From Shewanella sediminis HAW-EB3 (GTDB lineage Bacteria; Pseudomonadota; Gammaproteobacteria; Enterobacterales; Shewanellaceae), in the NCBI RefSeq assembly GCF_000018025.1, contig NC_009831.1:1922001-1986000 (forward strand): a stretch of DNA of 64,000 nt, in the 5' to 3' direction. A model generated the notes under the pieces. It had not been told where the DNA came from and ran no database searches. It saw only the letters and a list, made by a program, of their open reading frames with translations. This document shows positions 35,036-44,517 of the stretch, one piece after another. The translations under genes were made by a program, and so were the position numbers. The first letter of the stretch is position 1, and the number at the start of each line of letters is the position of its first letter.

Positions 35036-35980
35036 TTGGATAAGATTTTTGTAGATGAAGCTGTGACTGAATTGCGTACGATTGGTGACATGCTGCGCTG
35101 GGCTGTGAGTCGTTTTAACGATGCCAATATTTATTATGGTCATGGAACCGATAATGCGTGGGATGAAGCGATTGCGCTGGTCTTTCATGCCCTACATCTG
35201 CCTGAAGATATTGGGCAGCAAGTTATACATTCAAATCTCACCAGCTCAGAAAAACATAAGATAGTAGAGCTTATCATTCGCCGGGTCAGAGAACGTTTAC
35301 CCGTACCATACCTGACTAATAAAGCGATGTTTGCTGGATTGCAGTTCTACGTCGATGAGCGTGTTCTTGTTCCTCGCTCTCCGATTGCAGAGATGATAGC
35401 GAACCGTTTCAGCCCTTGGTTATACAATAAGTCGGTTAACCGCGTACTCGATCTGTGTACGGGAAGTGCTTGTATCGCTATTGCCTGCGCCTATGAGTTT
35501 GATGAAGCGGAAGTCGATGCATTAGATATCAGCACCGATGCCCTTGAGGTAGCTCAAATAAACGTAGAGTCCTTAGGGGTGATGGACAGAGTCTTCCCAA
35601 TGGAATCAGATATCTTCTCTGCGATACCTAAAGGTCCTCATTATGACCTTATCGTATCAAACCCACCTTATGTCGATGCAGAAGATATCGGTGATATGCC
35701 GGATGAGTTCCACCATGAGCCAGAGGTCGGCTTAGCATCAGGCAGAGATGGATTGGATCTGACTAAACGAATTTTGGCTAATGCCAGTGACTACCTGACT
35801 GAAGAGGGCTTACTGGTTGTTGAAGTCGGTAACTCTATGGTTCACCTTATCGAGCAATTCCCTGATGTCCCCTTCACTTGGGTAAGCTTCGAACATGGCG
35901 GAGACGGTGTGTTTGTGTTGACTCGTGATCAGCTAGTTGAAAATGAATCACTTTTCGCCATCTATAAAGATAGTGAATAA
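35036..35980 (+). CDS. prmB: Ribosomal protein uL3 glutamine methyltransferase
   Basis: 314 residues from TTG at 35036 (GGAGTGAG 6 nt upstream; the nearest upstream ATG is out of frame). SAM-dependent fold: [20 protein letters not shown] (motif I) and the glutamine-binding [11 protein letters not shown] (NPPY) that defines N5-glutamine methyltransferases. It methylates a glutamine of ribosomal protein L3 during 50S assembly. The prmB-then-aroC order with smrB divergent is the usual gammaproteobacterial arrangement. A terminator separates it from aroC. Confidence 0.95.
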   Translation: MDKIFVDEAVTELRTIGDMLRWAVSRFNDANIYYGHGTDNAWDEAIALVFHALHLPEDIGQQVIHSNLTSSEKHKIVELIIRRVRERLPVPYLTNKAMFAGLQFYVDERVLVPRSPIAEMIANRFSPWLYNKSVNRVLDLCTGSACIAIACAYEFDEAEVDALDISTDALEVAQINVESLGVMDRVFPMESDIFSAIPKGPHYDLIVSNPPYVDAEDIGDMPDEFHHEPEVGLASGRDGLDLTKRILANASDYLTEEGLLVVEVGNSMVHLIEQFPDVPFTWVSFEHGGDGVFVLTRDQLVENESLFAIYKDSE

Positions 35981-36004
35981 TCGGCACTGAGTCATACTGG
36001 TGAT

Positions 36005-36036
36005 AAAAAAGGCTAACGAATATGTTAGCCTTTTTT
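36005..36036 (+). terminator. Rho-independent terminator of prmB
   Basis: AAAAAAGGCTAAC pairs with GTTAGCCTTTTTT around a 6-nt loop, 25 bp past the prmB stop. Confidence 0.92.
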
Positions 36037-36128
36037 AATTCTGTTACTCAAAGCCCATTTGGGCTAATCTCAGATGGTGTATTAAATTCAGAGTATTTTC
36101 ATAACTAGCTAAAAGGTGAAGAAAACGG

Positions 36129-37223
36129 ATGTCCGGAAACAGTATTGGTCAGAATTTTGTGGTTACAACATTTGGTGAGAGCCACGGAAAAGCATTAGGG
36201 TGCATAATTGATGGATGCCCTCCCGGACTCGAGCTCAATGAGGCCGATATGCAGCGCGATCTTGACCGTAGACGTCCAGGTACTTCCCGCTATACGACGG
36301 CAAGGCGTGAACCTGACGAAGTGCGCGTACTTTCGGGGATCTTCGAAGGGAAAACCACCGGCACCTCTATCGGCTTGATGATCGAAAATACCGATCAGCG
36401 CAGCAAAGATTATTCGAATATTAAAGACCTTTTCCGTCCCGGACACGCCGATTATACCTACCAGCAAAAGTATGGCCTGCGCGATTACCGCGGAGGCGGA
36501 CGTTCATCGGCTCGTGAAACCGCGATGCGTGTGGCTGCAGGCGCAGTGGCCAAAAAATACCTTAAACAAGTTCATGGTATTGAAATTAACGGCTACCTGT
36601 CTCAACTCGGCCCGATAAAGGCCGACACCGTGGATTTTTCTCAGATTGAACAAAATGCTTTTTTCTTTCCTGATGAGTCTAAGCTCGATGAACTTGATGA
36701 ATATATGCGTAAGCTGATCAAAAGTGGCGACTCCATCGGTGCTAAAGTCAGCGTGGTCGCAACGGGTGTTCCCGTTGGGCTAGGAGAGCCGGTATTTGAC
36801 AGGCTCGACGCCGAAATCGCCCATGCCCTGATGGGGATTAATGCCGTAAAGGGCGTCGAGATTGGTGATGGTTTCGGGGTGGTCAATCAGAAGGGGTCGG
36901 AACACAGAGATTTGATGTCACCCGAAGGTTTTGCCTCTAATCATGCTGGCGGCATTTTAGGTGGAATATCTTCCGGTCAGCCCATTGTTGCCCACATAGC
37001 GATGAAGCCGACCTCAAGTATCAGTATTCCGGGTGAAAGTATGACGGCGCAAGGCGATGTCGCCGAAGTCGTCACTAAAGGCCGCCACGATCCCTGCGTC
37101 GGTATACGCGCGGTACCGATCGCCGAGGCCATGCTGGCGATTGTATTAATGGATCACCTGTTACGCCACAGAGCGCAGAATATGGATGTAAATAGTCAGA
37201 CACCAGAGATAGGGATGCGTTAA
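36129..37223 (+). CDS. aroC: Chorismate synthase
   Basis: 364 residues, normal length. Signatures are the N-terminal [27 protein letters not shown], the central [27 protein letters not shown] stretch ([12 protein letters not shown]), and the C-terminal [19 protein letters not shown]. It converts EPSP to chorismate using reduced FMN, the last common step of aromatic amino acid synthesis. It is monocistronic with its own terminator. Confidence 0.97.
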   Translation: MSGNSIGQNFVVTTFGESHGKALGCIIDGCPPGLELNEADMQRDLDRRRPGTSRYTTARREPDEVRVLSGIFEGKTTGTSIGLMIENTDQRSKDYSNIKDLFRPGHADYTYQQKYGLRDYRGGGRSSARETAMRVAAGAVAKKYLKQVHGIEINGYLSQLGPIKADTVDFSQIEQNAFFFPDESKLDELDEYMRKLIKSGDSIGAKVSVVATGVPVGLGEPVFDRLDAEIAHALMGINAVKGVEIGDGFGVVNQKGSEHRDLMSPEGFASNHAGGILGGISSGQPIVAHIAMKPTSSISIPGESMTAQGDVAEVVTKGRHDPCVGIRAVPIAEAMLAIVLMDHLLRHRAQNMDVNSQTPEIGMR

Positions 37224-37261
37224 CGCTTTTACTCTCTGCTTAAGGGCTACACTCTCGATTG

Positions 37262-37285
37262 AAGGCGCATCTTGCGCCTTTTTTT
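37262..37285 (+). terminator. Rho-independent terminator of aroC
   Basis: AAGGCGCA/TGCGCCTT stem with a 3-nt loop followed by five T, 38 bp past the aroC stop. Confidence 0.9.
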
Positions 37286-37380
37286 ATGCCTTTTATAAGA
37301 GTTAACCCATGGAGCAGTTTCAGAGTAGCAGTTAATGAGCTTGCCTCATAAACGCTAAATTTTTGTTGAGCGCTCACATC

Positions 37381-37400
37381 TTTATACCGATTGGTATAAA
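37381..37400. promoter_or_regulatory. TTTATACC-GATT-GGTATAAA palindrome at the MFS promoter
   Basis: Eight-base inverted arms around GATT, 33 bp upstream of the MFS gene start; the right arm (TGGTATAAAAT) resembles an extended -10 box. The core is shared with 8582-8597. It may be an operator or a dispersed palindrome. Confidence 0.45.
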
Positions 37401-37433
37401 ATAGAGTCGCCCTCAATATTTAGAATAAAATCA

Positions 37434-38591
37434 ATGAATCAATCCGCTAACGTTAGCACGCAGTTGCGTTGGATCAGCGCCTGCTATTTCTTCTTCTTTG
37501 CCATTCTCGGCGTGATGGTGCCTTATCTGGGTGTCTTCTTTGAGAACCGCGGTTTTAATCCTCAGGAGATAGGCTTCTTGCTGGCCATTTTGATGGCCAC
37601 TCGCATCATTGCACCGAATGTTTGGGCCATGGTGGCGGATAAAACGGGCATGCGTTCTCAGCTGGTTAAGTGGGGGGCCGCAGCTGCTGCCGTCAGCTAT
37701 TTAAGTTTTTTTCATGATGGCAGTTTCACCTATTTAGCCATCAGCCTCAGCATTTACACTTTTTTCTGGAATGCCATTTTAGCCCAGCTTGAGGTGATAA
37801 CGCTGGAAACCTTAGGCGAAAATACCTCACGTTACGGCTCCATTCGCAGCTTCGGCAGTTTAGGTTATCTGGTGTTTGTTGTGAGTGTCGGTTTTGCAAT
37901 CAGTCTGTGGGGGACCGAGATTTTACCCTACATCGGCATGCTGCTATTTGTCGGCTTACTGATCAGTGCTTTACCTCTGCCGTCAGACAGGGTGGTGGTC
38001 AAACATCAAGCCGAAAAGCCAAAACTGAAAATTGATCGGGCCATATTCTGGTTTCTTGTCTCGGCTATCTTGTTACAGATGAGTGCCGGGCCGTTTTATG
38101 GTTTTTTCGTACTCTATCTGAAGCAGTCCGGTTACAGCGAGGCCATCGCGGGGATCTATGTTGCATTCGGTGTGTTAGCAGAAATTCTTATGTTTATGCT
38201 GGCGCCCAGACTACTGGGTCGCTTCGGGGTAAACAGATTATTGATCATCAGCCTGGGCTTCACGGGTCTGCGGTGGTTATTGATGGCATTTTGTGTCGAT
38301 AATTTTCTGTTGCTGGGTGTGAGTCAGCTCCTGCACGCGTTTACGTTTGGCTTAGTGCATGCCGCCTCCATTCAATTTGTGCATGGCTACTTCGATATCA
38401 GCCATCGCAGTAAAGGTCAGGCTCTGTATGCCAGTTTAAGCTTTGGTGTCGGTGGAGCAATGGGTACCTGGCTCTGTGGTATGATCTGGGGCGATGGAAG
38501 TGGGGCTTCACTGGCGTGGGTTGCTGCGGCAGCCTGTGCATTTCTGGCTATGCTGGCTATCTTTTTTATCCCTAAAAAGGTTAAGCATTAA
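37434..38591 (+). CDS. MFS transporter, HcaT (phenylpropionate permease)-like
   Basis: 385 residues with 12 predicted TM helices and no soluble insert. It opens with LRWISACYFFFFAILGVMVPYLGVFFENRGFNPQEIGFLLAI, followed by the loop WAMVADKTGMRSQLVKWG (MFS A-motif equivalent) and SRYGSIRSFGSLGYL, which are features of the MFS_1-like/HcaT branch. Substrate is not inferable; the family includes 3-phenylpropionate and nucleoside-like transporters. The RBS is weak. The NAD-kinase-like gene follows after 85 bp. Confidence 0.88.
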   Translation: MNQSANVSTQLRWISACYFFFFAILGVMVPYLGVFFENRGFNPQEIGFLLAILMATRIIAPNVWAMVADKTGMRSQLVKWGAAAAAVSYLSFFHDGSFTYLAISLSIYTFFWNAILAQLEVITLETLGENTSRYGSIRSFGSLGYLVFVVSVGFAISLWGTEILPYIGMLLFVGLLISALPLPSDRVVVKHQAEKPKLKIDRAIFWFLVSAILLQMSAGPFYGFFVLYLKQSGYSEAIAGIYVAFGVLAEILMFMLAPRLLGRFGVNRLLIISLGFTGLRWLLMAFCVDNFLLLGVSQLLHAFTFGLVHAASIQFVHGYFDISHRSKGQALYASLSFGVGGAMGTWLCGMIWGDGSGASLAWVAAAACAFLAMLAIFFIPKKVKH

Positions 38592-38676
38592 GTCATCTGA
38601 CATGGTGAGAGCAGCACATAGCCATTGAACTCTGATACTAAGAGCGTGCTATCAAATATTTGTACAAGGACAAGTA

Positions 38677-39801
38677 ATGACAAGTCGGTTTCGTTTAGGT
38701 TTGATTATTAACCCTTTAGCGGGTCTGGGGGGGAGCGTTGCGCTTAAAGGCAGTGACGGAGTTGCCATGGAGGCGATAGCTAAGGGAGCCAAGCCTAAGG
38801 CTCACCTGCGCATGCAGCAGGCCCTCGAGGTGATCTTACCGTACCGGGATGAGGTTGAAATTATCACGGCCTCCGGCCCTATGGGCGAAGCCTTAGCATT
38901 GCAGATGGGCTTTCATGTTCGAGTCGTGCATGAGGTGGGTGATGAAACGCAGGCTGAAGATACCCAGGCCGTGGTTAAAGTCCTACTCAATGAAACATTA
39001 GATCTCTTACTGTTTGCCGGTGGCGATGGGACGGCGCGCGATATCTTTGCTGTAGCCCATGACGACATGCCTGTGCTTGGTGTACCTGCCGGAGTCAAAA
39101 TACATTCGGGGGTATATGGCATCACTCCTCATGCGTCGGGCATGGTGGTCAAGATGTTGCTCGATGGCGAGCTTGTGAGTCTGATGGATGCCGATGTGAT
39201 GGATATTGATGAGGTCGCTTTTCGGGAAGGGGTGGTTAAGGCGCGCCGCTTTGGTGAGATGTTAGTGCCTGCCGAGCCCAGATATATACAGGCCGTTAAG
39301 ATGGGCGGAATAGAGAGCGATGAGCTGGTGCTCGCCGATATCGCTGCCGAAGTGATTGAGAGCATGGATGAGGAGCTTTTCATCATGGGCTCGGGCAGTA
39401 CGGTCGCAGCGGTGATGGCCGAGCTTAATCTTGATAACACCTTACTGGGTGTCGATCTTATTAAATCTAATCAGCTTCTGGGATCAGATTTGACGACTGT
39501 GCAGCTCATAGAAATGACGGATGAGTTACCGACTAAGTTAGTGATAACCCTTATCGGTGGGCAGGGGCATATTCTGGGGAGAGGCAATCAACAGCTGTCA
39601 CCACAACTGGTCAGGCGGATTGGAAAAGAGAATATTATTATTCTGGCGACAAAAACTAAGTTAAAAGCACTTGAAGGCAGGCCGTTAATTGTGGATAGTG
39701 GCGACCCTGAATTGGATCGCGAACTATGTGGCTACTACCGGTTGATCACTGGCTATCATGATTATGTGATGTATCAGGTCGCAAATCCGGATTTAGATTG
39801 A
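38677..39801 (+). CDS. AcoX-type ATP-NAD kinase family protein
   Basis: 374 residues. The NAD-kinase fold is marked by LGLIINPLAGLGGSVALKGSDG at the N-terminus and the GGDGTARD nucleotide-binding motif (LLFAGGDGTARDIFAV), then VLGVPAGVKIHSGVYG. C-terminal: LIGGQGHILGRGNQQLSP. This matches the AcoX/PpnK-like group rather than the housekeeping NAD kinase NadK, which is shorter (about 290). The true substrate of the group is uncertain. RBS AAGGAC precedes the ATG. It is close upstream of yfcL. Confidence 0.87.
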   Translation: MTSRFRLGLIINPLAGLGGSVALKGSDGVAMEAIAKGAKPKAHLRMQQALEVILPYRDEVEIITASGPMGEALALQMGFHVRVVHEVGDETQAEDTQAVVKVLLNETLDLLLFAGGDGTARDIFAVAHDDMPVLGVPAGVKIHSGVYGITPHASGMVVKMLLDGELVSLMDADVMDIDEVAFREGVVKARRFGEMLVPAEPRYIQAVKMGGIESDELVLADIAAEVIESMDEELFIMGSGSTVAAVMAELNLDNTLLGVDLIKSNQLLGSDLTTVQLIEMTDELPTKLVITLIGGQGHILGRGNQQLSPQLVRRIGKENIIILATKTKLKALEGRPLIVDSGDPELDRELCGYYRLITGYHDYVMYQVANPDLD

Positions 39802-39865
39802 GTCGCAATTGACCAAAGAACAAATTTGTTTTAAATCAAAATTACACTAAATGAGTGGAGTGGGT

Positions 39866-40135
39866 ATGTTAGAGAAGTATGAGCTGGCGACAGAAAATTG
39901 GATCTCAAGCATCGTTGAACAGGGTGATGATGATGCGCTTTTCGCCAGTGGTTACCTTCAAGGACATTTTGCGGTTGTCTTGTCTCAGCTGGAAGTTGAA
40001 GACGATCAGGGGTTCGATGCCCTTAATGAAAAGATGCAAGCCTGTCTGGTCCTGGCCAGAGAAGAGTTAGATGACAGAGATTATTCACTCGTTGAAAATG
40101 CCTGGTCTGAGTTAAGTAAAGTCATCAAGGCTTAA
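39866..40135 (+). CDS. yfcL: YfcL family protein
   Basis: 89 residues from ATG at 39866, preceded by GGAGTGGGT; this start matches E. coli YfcL, whereas the open frame begins 5 codons earlier. The core EQGDDDALFASGYLQGHFAVVLSQLE matches the family motif DDELFASGYLRGH. It is a small cytoplasmic acidic protein, role unknown. It lies between the NAD-kinase-like gene and a TrmH-type methyltransferase and is probably co-transcribed with the latter (gap 4 bp). Confidence 0.85.
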   Translation: MLEKYELATENWISSIVEQGDDDALFASGYLQGHFAVVLSQLEVEDDQGFDALNEKMQACLVLAREELDDRDYSLVENAWSELSKVIKA

Positions 40136-40139
40136 TCGT

Positions 40140-40685
40140 TTGAGTAGTAAAATGAAACAAAGTTATGTCAGTATCGGGTTAGTTAACCCCAAGAGCCCGA
40201 CTAATGTGGGTGGGATCATGCGCGCTGCGGGTTGTTACCGTGTTGATGAAGTATTCTACACCGGCAAGCGGTACCCGTTGGCCGCGAGTAATGGCACGGC
40301 GCAATACAATACCGATACCAAAGGGGCAGGTCAGCAGATCCCGCTAAGCGGTGTGGAGTCTTTGATAGATGCAGGTCCTGATGGCGTGAAGATTATTTGT
40401 GTCGACTTGGTTGAAGGTGCAATACCACTTCCTGAGTTTGAACATCCCGCGAAGGCCATCTACGTCTTCGGCCCCGAGGATGGCACCATAAGTCAGCAGG
40501 TGATCAACAGAGCCGATGCCGTTGTTTATGTCCCTACCGTCGGCTGTATGAATTTGGCCGCATCGGTCAATGTCTTGCTGTACGACAGGTTATCTAAGTC
40601 GGCTCAAACCATAGCCAATGACGATCTGATCAGAGAAAGCCGTGATACTAATAATCGAGTCAGAGTAAAAAATAAGAGTACATAG
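40140..40685 (+). CDS. TrmH-family RNA methyltransferase
   Basis: 181 residues from TTG at 40140 with AAGG about 10 nt upstream; ATG at 40152 is an alternative. SPOUT knot features are GLVNPKSPTNVGGIMRAAGCYRVDEVFYTG, then IYVFGPEDGTISQQV and the SAM-binding ending VYVPTVGCMNLAASVNVLLYDRL. Such proteins methylate 2'-O-ribose or bases of tRNA or rRNA; the target is unknown. It ends with a strong terminator that also serves mnmC on the other strand. Confidence 0.9.
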   Translation: MSSKMKQSYVSIGLVNPKSPTNVGGIMRAAGCYRVDEVFYTGKRYPLAASNGTAQYNTDTKGAGQQIPLSGVESLIDAGPDGVKIICVDLVEGAIPLPEFEHPAKAIYVFGPEDGTISQQVINRADAVVYVPTVGCMNLAASVNVLLYDRLSKSAQTIANDDLIRESRDTNNRVRVKNKST

Positions 40686-40701
40686 ATAAGAGTACAGAAA
40701 T

Positions 40702-40727
40702 AAACCCGGCTAATCAGCCGGGTTTTG
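40702..40727. terminator. Bidirectional terminator (RNA methyltransferase / mnmC)
   Basis: AACCCGGCT/AGCCGGGTT stem, 4-nt loop, T-run on the plus side; on the minus side TTTATTTC follows. It lies between two convergent genes. Confidence 0.88.
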
Positions 40728-40781
40728 TTTATCTGATACCGTGGCATACGAGAGTGCTTTATGAGCTAGAGGCTTTATGAT

Positions 40782-42920
40782 TTAGAGCGCTTTGCCTTTG
40801 ATGAGTTTTCTCATCCAAAAACGGTTGGGATTGAGCATTTCAAGCATAGGCATGCTAAGAGGAATTACCTCTCCACACAGCTGTGCAGCTAACGCCTCTG
40901 CCGCTAACGGGCCAGAGGTGAGACCCCTCGAGCCCAGCCCGCCGAGAATAAATAACCCCTTATGAGTCGGAGCGGGGGTCTCTTTCCAGAATTTAATGCT
41001 CTCCTTGGTATGCTGGTGCTGTTCATATTGAGCCAGCATCGAGTCGGTATCGGGAGCACACCCCATCATAGGTGCATGATCCCGGGTCACCATACGAACG
41101 CCGACCCGTGCACTGTGCCCGGTAATATCTACATCTTCAGTCCAGGGTTTATCGACATAGCTATGTCTGATTTTATGTAGGTTTTCTACCTGCTCTGTTG
41201 CGCAGTAATCGAGGTTTGTCGGGTTTTTCACATAACTGGCACCGGTACAGTGAAAGTTATTATTCCCCGGAGTCAGGTAACCGTGGGAGCAAAGCACAGT
41301 GCTCAGTTTGGTTAACGCATTTCGAGATGGAATATGGCTGACCTGTCCACGAAACCCTGTGGCGGGGAGCTTTTCGCTCTGCTTAAACTGAGTCAGTCCC
41401 TGACCATTGGCTAATACCAGATTGGCGAAGGGGCCGATTTCAAGCTCTTCTGAATCATCTGGCGTATGACTATCTGTACAAGAGTGTTGAACGTTCACAC
41501 TCTTGTACAGATACCAGAGCCCCTCTCTTTGCTCTATGCGTGTAATGTCGGCATTAAACTCTACGCTGACATCGCTGAGCCGAGCCGCCTTATCGAACGC
41601 AGCACGGGTAAATTCGTGAGGACATATCCAGCCGCCTAGCGGGTAATAGATTCCGGCTTTATCGATATCTATCCCCGCTATTTGAGTGGCCGAGGCTGCA
41701 TCTATGGGGTAAGCCATCTTCTCATTCCAGCTCTGACCATTAATGATCTTATCCAGTCGTGCGCTGCTGCGGTCATCGAAACCCGTTTGCAGTACGCCGC
41801 AAAAATCATAGGAGACAGCAAACTTGTCATCGACCAGCGCTTGCAGACGGCGGCGAGTAAATAGGTACCCCTGTTGAAAGTAGTGACTCAAATGACCGTT
41901 GTCTGGCGTGAGAAGGGGGTAGACGGCGCCCTGTTTATTACCGGACGCCTGCTGCGCAAAATTGGCATCACTACAAAAAATGCGTACCTTTTTATTGCGC
42001 TGAGCAAGCGAGAGCGCCAGATGTGTGCTGGCAACACCGCCGCCGATAATCGCGATCTCACCGTCACAATCCTCATCACCTTCATTGGCCGCAGAAACAG
42101 GGCAGTACTGAAACTTGTCTGATTGGGCGTGCCTTAACGCACGCCGTTCCTGTAGTGGGATAGCATCACTTGCCGTATCGAGGTTCTTATTTTCTGTTTG
42201 TTGCTGAGTCTCAGGTACTGTGGTTTCAGATACTGTGGTTTCTAAGGTCCGCAGACCGACGCTTCGTGCCAAAGCCATCATCTGCCGGGTCTCTTTGCTT
42301 TCGGGATCGGTAAAGGATAGTGCTGCATTATCGCGGCTTAATTTGGCTATCTGCCAGAGCATCGCTTGGTCGAGTGAGCCGGCTTTAACCTTTTCTGTGA
42401 TGTTCCAGTGGGCGATAAGCGCCGAATTGTCCGTCATATCCCCTTTGACTGAAGTCGGTAAAATGCACTTAAGTTGACTCAGCGTGTCACCTAAATAGAT
42501 ATCGAGTATGACGCGGCCATCATCGAAGATAAGTCGCTGGCAGCCTTCGATAGCAACAATATCCGCTCGAAGTAGTGCCTCTACCATGGTCGATTGCTCA
42601 TCGTCACGGGGGAGTCTTGGGTCAGGGGAGGTGAGTGAAGCAAGTTTTAGATTGAAATCGGCCAGAGCATCGAATTGTGATTCGAAAATTTTTATGTTTA
42701 CGGCTCTCGAAGGGCTGTTTTTTCGTAAATAATGCCATAATGAGACTAGCTGGCACGGGCAACCTAAGCCCAATTGACCTAAAGTGAGAGTCTGGCTGGC
42801 ATCGTTTTTGACGGGAAAAAGGGTGGAAATTGAGGATAAATGACCAGTTAACTTACTCATTTGCATATTTTCTTCATGTTCTTCAGTCAATGAATTTACT
42901 CTATGTCTCATATTAGGCAT
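40782..42920 (-). CDS. mnmC: tRNA mnm5s2U biosynthesis protein MnmC, degenerate N-terminal domain
   Basis: 712 residues from ATG at 42920 (the frame opens 14 codons earlier at a TTG; other starts are possible). The C-terminal FAD-dependent oxidoreductase (from about residue 295) is well formed: [60 protein letters not shown] and [22 protein letters not shown]. It removes the carboxymethyl group from cmnm5s2U in tRNA. The N-terminal MnmD methyltransferase part is diverged: the usual GFGTGLNF appears as GLGCPCQL, and the catalytic D-x-F-x-P-x-x-NPxxW segment is replaced by [12 protein letters not shown]. The oxidoreductase is probably active; the methyltransferase is doubtful. It is divergent from fabB. 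Confidence 0.85.
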   Translation of the reverse strand: MPNMRHRVNSLTEEHEENMQMSKLTGHLSSISTLFPVKNDASQTLTLGQLGLGCPCQLVSLWHYLRKNSPSRAVNIKIFESQFDALADFNLKLASLTSPDPRLPRDDEQSTMVEALLRADIVAIEGCQRLIFDDGRVILDIYLGDTLSQLKCILPTSVKGDMTDNSALIAHWNITEKVKAGSLDQAMLWQIAKLSRDNAALSFTDPESKETRQMMALARSVGLRTLETTVSETTVPETQQQTENKNLDTASDAIPLQERRALRHAQSDKFQYCPVSAANEGDEDCDGEIAIIGGGVASTHLALSLAQRNKKVRIFCSDANFAQQASGNKQGAVYPLLTPDNGHLSHYFQQGYLFTRRRLQALVDDKFAVSYDFCGVLQTGFDDRSSARLDKIINGQSWNEKMAYPIDAASATQIAGIDIDKAGIYYPLGGWICPHEFTRAAFDKAARLSDVSVEFNADITRIEQREGLWYLYKSVNVQHSCTDSHTPDDSEELEIGPFANLVLANGQGLTQFKQSEKLPATGFRGQVSHIPSRNALTKLSTVLCSHGYLTPGNNNFHCTGASYVKNPTNLDYCATEQVENLHKIRHSYVDKPWTEDVDITGHSARVGVRMVTRDHAPMMGCAPDTDSMLAQYEQHQHTKESIKFWKETPAPTHKGLFILGGLGSRGLTSGPLAAEALAAQLCGEVIPLSMPMLEMLNPNRFWMRKLIKGKAL

Positions 42921-43030
42921 TATTTTACCCGTCTTTATGGAAAGCTGACCACTTAATTGCAATAAAAGCGATATTATAGCGGCAGCAAATTGGTACTAGA
43001 CGTACTAAATGTACAGAATGGATAGGAATA

Positions 43031-44242
43031 ATGAAAAGAGTCGTGATCACCGGACTTGGCGTCGTTTCAAGTATTGGTAACAACAAGCAAGAAGTCACTG
43101 AGTCACTAAAAGCTGGCCGCAGTGGTATCACTCATTCAGATCAGTTTGAGGAAATGAAGCTTCGCAGCCACGTCTGGGGCGACATCAAACTGGATCCTAA
43201 AGAACATATTGACCGTAAAGCATTGCGCTTTATGGGTAACGCGGCGGCATATGCCTATATCGCCATGGCTGAAGCCATCGAAGATGCCGGGCTAACCGAA
43301 GAGCAGTACTCCGACCCTCGAGTCGGTATTATTGCCGGTACTGGTGGCGCTTCATCTGCCAACCAGGTACAAGCTGCCGATACGCTACGTGAAAAGGGCG
43401 TTAAGCGTGTAGGTCCTTATATCGTACCTCGCATCATGTCGAGTACCTCGAGTGCTTGCTTGGCCACACCGTTTAAAATCAAGGGTATGAACTATTCAAT
43501 AAGTTCAGCCTGTGCAACCAGTGCACACTGTATCGGCCATGCGGCCGAGCTTATCCAGATGGGTAAGCAAGATATGGTCTTTGCCGGTGGTTCTGAAGAG
43601 GTCGATTGGACCCTGACTATGGGTTTCGACGCCATGGGCGCGTTGTCGACTAAGTACAATGACACACCTGAAAAGGCGTCACGTACTTACGATGCTGACC
43701 GTGATGGTTTTGTTATCTCTGGTGGCGGCGGAATCGTTGTCGTCGAAGAGCTTGAGCATGCCTTAGCACGTGGTGCTAAAATTTATGCCGAAATCATTGG
43801 TTATGGCGCATCATCAGATGGCTATGACATGGTAGCACCATCGGGTGAAGGTGCGGTGCGTTGTATGCAGATGGCTCTTGCCGATGTCGATACGCCTATC
43901 GATTACATCAACACTCATGGTACATCGACGCCAGTTGGTGATATGCGTGAGCTTGAAGCGTTGCGTGAAACTTTCGGTGAAAACTTGCCGGCTATCGCAT
44001 CGACTAAGTCTCTGACCGGTCACGCACTGGGTGCTGCAGGCGCTCATGAGGCTATCTACAGCTTGATCATGATGGAGGATAGCTTCATCGCACCGAGTAT
44101 CAACATCGATAACCTGGATGAGAAAGCTGCCGGTATGCCGGTTGTGACTGAATACCGCGAAGCCGAGCTAAATACTGTGATGAGTAACAGTTTTGGTTTC
44201 GGTGGCACCAATGCCACTTTGGTTATGCGTAAGTATAAATAA
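43031..44242 (+). CDS. fabB: 3-oxoacyl-[acyl-carrier-protein] synthase I
   Basis: 403 residues (E. coli FabB 406). It carries the Cys-His-His triad: C161 in [13 protein letters not shown], the histidine in [12 protein letters not shown], and the histidine in [15 protein letters not shown]. It condenses malonyl-ACP with acyl-ACP and is required for unsaturated fatty acid elongation. It lies immediately divergent from mnmC. Three GTAC tetranucleotides at exact 9-bp spacing lie 15-38 bp upstream. A terminator follows. Confidence 0.96.
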   Translation: MKRVVITGLGVVSSIGNNKQEVTESLKAGRSGITHSDQFEEMKLRSHVWGDIKLDPKEHIDRKALRFMGNAAAYAYIAMAEAIEDAGLTEEQYSDPRVGIIAGTGGASSANQVQAADTLREKGVKRVGPYIVPRIMSSTSSACLATPFKIKGMNYSISSACATSAHCIGHAAELIQMGKQDMVFAGGSEEVDWTLTMGFDAMGALSTKYNDTPEKASRTYDADRDGFVISGGGGIVVVEELEHALARGAKIYAEIIGYGASSDGYDMVAPSGEGAVRCMQMALADVDTPIDYINTHGTSTPVGDMRELEALRETFGENLPAIASTKSLTGHALGAAGAHEAIYSLIMMEDSFIAPSINIDNLDEKAAGMPVVTEYREAELNTVMSNSFGFGGTNATLVMRKYK

Positions 44243-44305
44243 TTCGTACAAGTGCTTTCTATTTGAAAGTTGAGCAAAGTTGTTAGCCGCTAACGCGGCA
44301 TAGAG

Positions 44306-44328
44306 AGGGAGCTTAGGCTCCCTTTTTT
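44306..44328 (+). terminator. Rho-independent terminator of fabB
   Basis: GGGAGC/GCTCCC stem with a 4-nt loop and six T, about 65 bp past the fabB stop. Confidence 0.88.
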
Positions 44329-44340
44329 GTGTCCGGCTTT

Positions 44341-44445
44341 CTTGTTATAAACCGTTATGTCCACTCTCGTAATAAGGAGTGCTATGGACTGCTAAAAATG
44401 GACTTCTTGTTATAAACAGTTACGTCCTCTCTCGTAAAAAGAGTC
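44341..44445. repeat. Direct repeat pair, about 40 bp with 65-bp offset
   Basis: CTTGTTATAAACCGTTATGT... at 44341-44380 recurs at 44406-44445 with about six mismatches. It lies between fabB and the signalling cluster. No hairpin or transposase is associated. Confidence 0.75.
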
Positions 44446-44517
44446 CAGAGATGGGGATAAATTGACCTTATATCTGGTCATCTATTCGGATTGAATCCAA
44501 AACGAATCGATGCGCCA

